DNA of 8,024 nucleotides from JAZLIT01 sp045617525. Lineage in GTDB: Bacteria; Bacillota; Bacilli; Bacillales_A; Planococcaceae. The translations under genes and the position numbers were made by a program. How positions within the stretch are numbered: the stretch's first letter is position 1; each line of letters begins with the position of its first letter. The notes below the pieces were generated by a model that saw only the letters and a program-made list of their open reading frames with translations, ran no database searches and was not told the origin of the DNA. Positions 6,621 through 8,024 of this stretch are shown piece after piece. The stretch covers positions 1 through 8,024 of the forward strand of contig JAZLIT010000175.1 of the NCBI GenBank assembly GCA_045617525.1, in the 5' to 3' direction.

Positions 6621-7346
6621 TTGACTGAAAAATTTATCGAAGTTGTAAATGGAAACCTTTGGACAAAAAAAGTTGGACAAGGCATTCCCGTTCTTTTAAT
6701 TAGTGGTGGTCCTGGGGTGTGCAATTATCTAGAGCCAGTTGCTGAGCTTATAGAAGAAGTTTGCGAAGTTATCATGTTTGATCCAAAAGGCTGTGGACGC
6801 TCCAGTTTCAATGGGAATGACTACGATATCGAGTCTTGTATTAATGACATGGAAGCAATTCGATTCGCGTATGGCTATGAAAAGTGGCTAGTCATAGGAC
6901 ATTCTTGGGGAGCAGACATAGGGCTTGCTTATACGTTGTTATACCCTAAATCCATTATTAGCTTTGTTTCTATTTCGGGAACTGGTATTCAAAATGATAG
7001 AGACTGGAAAGATACATATAACCGAAATAAAGTGAAATTTAATGAATTGATGCCAGATTTTAAATACGAGGTAAATAAGGCGGTGCATCGCGCTCTCTTA
7101 AACTCGTGGAGAACATATATTAAAAACTCAAACTTACTTAAACAGCTTTCACAGATGGAAGTATCGACATTATTTATTTATGCCGAAAACGATATACGAC
7201 CTTCATGGCCTATTAGACAACTTTCAACACTTATTAATCATTCGCAATTTATTGAAATACAAGGAGCCGAGCATTATATTTGGCTTCAAAATAAGGAGAG
7301 TGAGAAATTATCTGAAATTCTCAAGGATTTACTTGCTTTCCATTAG
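6621..7346 (+). CDS. Alpha/beta hydrolase, proline-iminopeptidase-like (S33-type)
   Basis: A 241-residue cytoplasmic hydrolase. Landmarks are ISGGPG (27-32) for the oxyanion region, FDPKGCGRSS (53-62), the nucleophile elbow GHSWG (93-97, Ser95), AENDIRPSW (188-196, acid Asp191) and GAEHYIW (215-221, His218). The Ser-Asp-His triad is complete. GGPG together with DPKGCGRSS and GHSWGADIGLAY resembles proline iminopeptidases and related S33 enzymes. The cap region (about 122-175) is short, so the true substrate may be a small ester or amide. I prefer the TTG at 6621, which has AGGTGA (6610-6615) just before it. A GTG at 6612 lies inside that ribosome binding site and would add three residues. The gene has its own upstream promoter and is followed after 59 nt by the repressor gene. 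Nothing indicates a physiological substrate. Confidence 0.88.
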   Translation: MTEKFIEVVNGNLWTKKVGQGIPVLLISGGPGVCNYLEPVAELIEEVCEVIMFDPKGCGRSSFNGNDYDIESCINDMEAIRFAYGYEKWLVIGHSWGADIGLAYTLLYPKSIISFVSISGTGIQNDRDWKDTYNRNKVKFNELMPDFKYEVNKAVHRALLNSWRTYIKNSNLLKQLSQMEVSTLFIYAENDIRPSWPIRQLSTLINHSQFIEIQGAEHYIWLQNKESEKLSEILKDLLAFH

Positions 7347-7347
7347 A

Positions 7348-7388
7348 ATGTAAAGTACACTTCACTTAAAGTAAAGCCAACTTTACAT
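7348..7388 (+). promoter_or_regulatory. Twin palindromic operator and promoter region of the repressor module
   Basis: Two copies of TAAAG-NNNN-CTTTA occur: TAAAGTACACTTCA (7351-7364, one mismatch) and TAAAGCCAACTTTA (7372-7385, perfect). Their starts are 21 bp apart, about two helical turns, so both face the same side of the DNA. The outer arms also form a perfect inverted repeat, ATGTAAAGT (7348-7356) and ACTTTACAT (7380-7388), with CTTAAAG in the middle. A weak promoter, TTGCTT (7333-7338) with TACACT (7356-7361) at 17-bp spacing, would be covered by the first site. This is the expected layout for autorepression by the Xre-type protein encoded next. Confidence 0.5.
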
Positions 7389-7405
7389 ACGAAGGAGGAT
7401 TTACT

Positions 7406-7609
7406 ATCAAAAATAATATTAAAGTTTTACGAGCTCAACGTAATATGACGCAGGACCAATTAGCAGAAAAACTGTCTGTTTCTAGACAGACAATTATTTC
7501 ACTTGAAAAAGATAAATACAACCCGTCCATTATTTTAGCTTTTAAATTAGCAGAAATTTTCAACTGCAAGATTGAAGATATATTTATTTACGAGGGGGAT
7601 TTTGAATGA
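7406..7609 (+). CDS. Small Xre/Cro-type transcriptional regulator with an apparent ATC start
   Basis: A 67-residue one-domain DNA-binding protein. Residues 4-13 (NIKVLRAQRN) form helix 1, TQDQLAEKLSV (15-25) helix 2, SRQTIISLEKDK (26-37) the recognition helix, and NPSIILAFKLAEIFNCKIEDIF (39-60) the closing helices, the standard HTH_3 pattern at full family length. The frame is open from 7370 but contains no ATG, GTG or TTG before the internal ATG at residue 14, which would remove helix 1. GGAGG (7394-7398) is 7 nt before ATC (7406-7408), giving the usual M-K-N-N-I start, so ATC is probably the initiator or a mutated ATG. Its stop overlaps the membrane protein start (ATGA). Small regulators of this type commonly sit in front of a membrane protein and repress their own operon. 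The operators just upstream fit that. Confidence 0.85.
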   Translation: MKNNIKVLRAQRNMTQDQLAEKLSVSRQTIISLEKDKYNPSIILAFKLAEIFNCKIEDIFIYEGDFE

Positions 7610-7989
7610 AAAAAGCACGCGAAAATCAACTAACATACTTATTTTTAGCTATTATAATGATTCCACTAAGTATTTATATTAATTACCCGTATATTGCAAA
7701 TGATGTATTTCCAGAAGGAGTTTATACTTTTTTCTTGGGAACAAGTGCGTTAATGATGTCTTATTTGTCACCTCATTTGTTTCCGAGAGATGAGCGTGCA
7801 AAAGAAATTGTAGGTAAGAGTATGACCGTAAATTATTATACATTATTCGGGTCAATCTTCATTCTGTTTCTATTAACTGGCTCACTAGGATCTATTGCTT
7901 TAAGTGCTACGCAAGTTTTATTAGTTTTATTCTGCATTATGATTACATCAATTCCATTAACGATGATGATTTATTCGAAACTAATTTAA
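7606..7989 (+). CDS. Small four-helix membrane protein coupled to the Xre regulator
   Basis: A 127-residue integral membrane protein of unknown function. Hydrophobic segments lie at about 9-27, 38-55, 76-92 and 98-122. Between segments two and three is the polar motif PRDERAKEIVGKSM (60-73). This 'DER...I..KS' signature is typical of the small membrane proteins encoded next to HTH_3 regulators in Firmicutes. The ATG overlaps the regulator's stop by 4 nt, and GAGGGGG (7592-7598) lies 7 nt upstream, so the pair is translated as a unit. I infer that it is the regulated product of the module, perhaps a sensor or envelope-stress protein, but no substrate or partner is visible. The remaining 35 nt of the window carry no complete feature. 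Confidence 0.8.
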   Translation: MKKARENQLTYLFLAIIMIPLSIYINYPYIANDVFPEGVYTFFLGTSALMMSYLSPHLFPRDERAKEIVGKSMTVNYYTLFGSIFILFLLTGSLGSIALSATQVLLVLFCIMITSIPLTMMIYSKLI

Positions 7990-8024
7990 TGATTAACCTA
8001 TACAAATAAACGTTCCCAAATAAA

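Noticed and set aside
6527..8020. The 9-mer GTTCCCAAA occurs at 6527-6535 and 8012-8020, flanking the hydrolase/regulator/membrane-protein block like an insertion duplication.
   Set aside because: Many 9-mer repeats are expected by chance in 8 kb. No integrase, transposase or longer match supports an inserted element.
8003..8024. Direct repeat CAAATAAA at 8003-8010 and 8017-8024.
   Set aside because: It is short, AT-rich and cut by the window edge. It could be the start of a terminator, but that cannot be seen.
1..8024. CRISPR array, tRNA, rRNA or insertion sequence.
   Set aside because: I saw no regularly spaced repeats, no cloverleaf or rRNA-like sequence and no transposase on either strand.

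Overview
The window looks like chromosomal DNA from a low-GC, Gram-positive member of the Bacillales. The support is an S-box (SAM-I) leader in front of metA, strong GGAGG-type ribosome binding sites, intrinsic terminators with T-tracts, a cysteine-free HesB/YneR-type protein and non-ATG starts. The protein style fits the Lysinibacillus/Solibacillus side of the Planococcaceae, but that narrower placement is an impression and was not tested.

Left part (1-1655): a terminator hairpin from a gene outside the window lies just before a small HesB/YneR-family gene (+). A bidirectional terminator separates it from convergent metA (-). MetA has Glu at position 111, the residue associated with acetyl-CoA rather than succinyl-CoA use. 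Its leader carries a complete SAM-I riboswitch: promoter, aptamer, an 8-nt antiterminator complementarity and an intrinsic terminator. Methionine synthesis should therefore be switched off when SAM is plentiful.

Centre (1656-6253, all -): a two-gene unit under an extended -10 promoter. The first gene encodes a 1252-residue Upf1/DNA2-like SF1 helicase. About 500 residues of mostly coiled coil are inserted between helicase motifs Ia and Ib/II. The second gene overlaps the first by 4 nt (ATGA) and encodes a 257-residue protein I do not recognise, with a probable winged helix in its N-terminal half. The overlap suggests the two proteins work together. A role in DNA/RNA processing, repair or phage defence is possible, but nothing in the window settles it. 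This is the best candidate here for an undescribed system.

Right part (6254-8024): a gene-poor stretch of about 370 bases holds a 42-codon minus-strand reading frame, which may be a dispersed-repeat or gene remnant. A perfect 10-bp inverted repeat abuts an extended -10 promoter. Then come, on the + strand, a proline-iminopeptidase-like alpha/beta hydrolase and a two-gene module of a small Xre/Cro-type repressor overlapping by ATGA a four-helix membrane protein. The repressor has no ATG, GTG or TTG in a usable position; the codon at the right distance from its GGAGG is ATC. Two palindromic sites spaced 21 bp apart lie directly upstream and look like the repressor's own operators.
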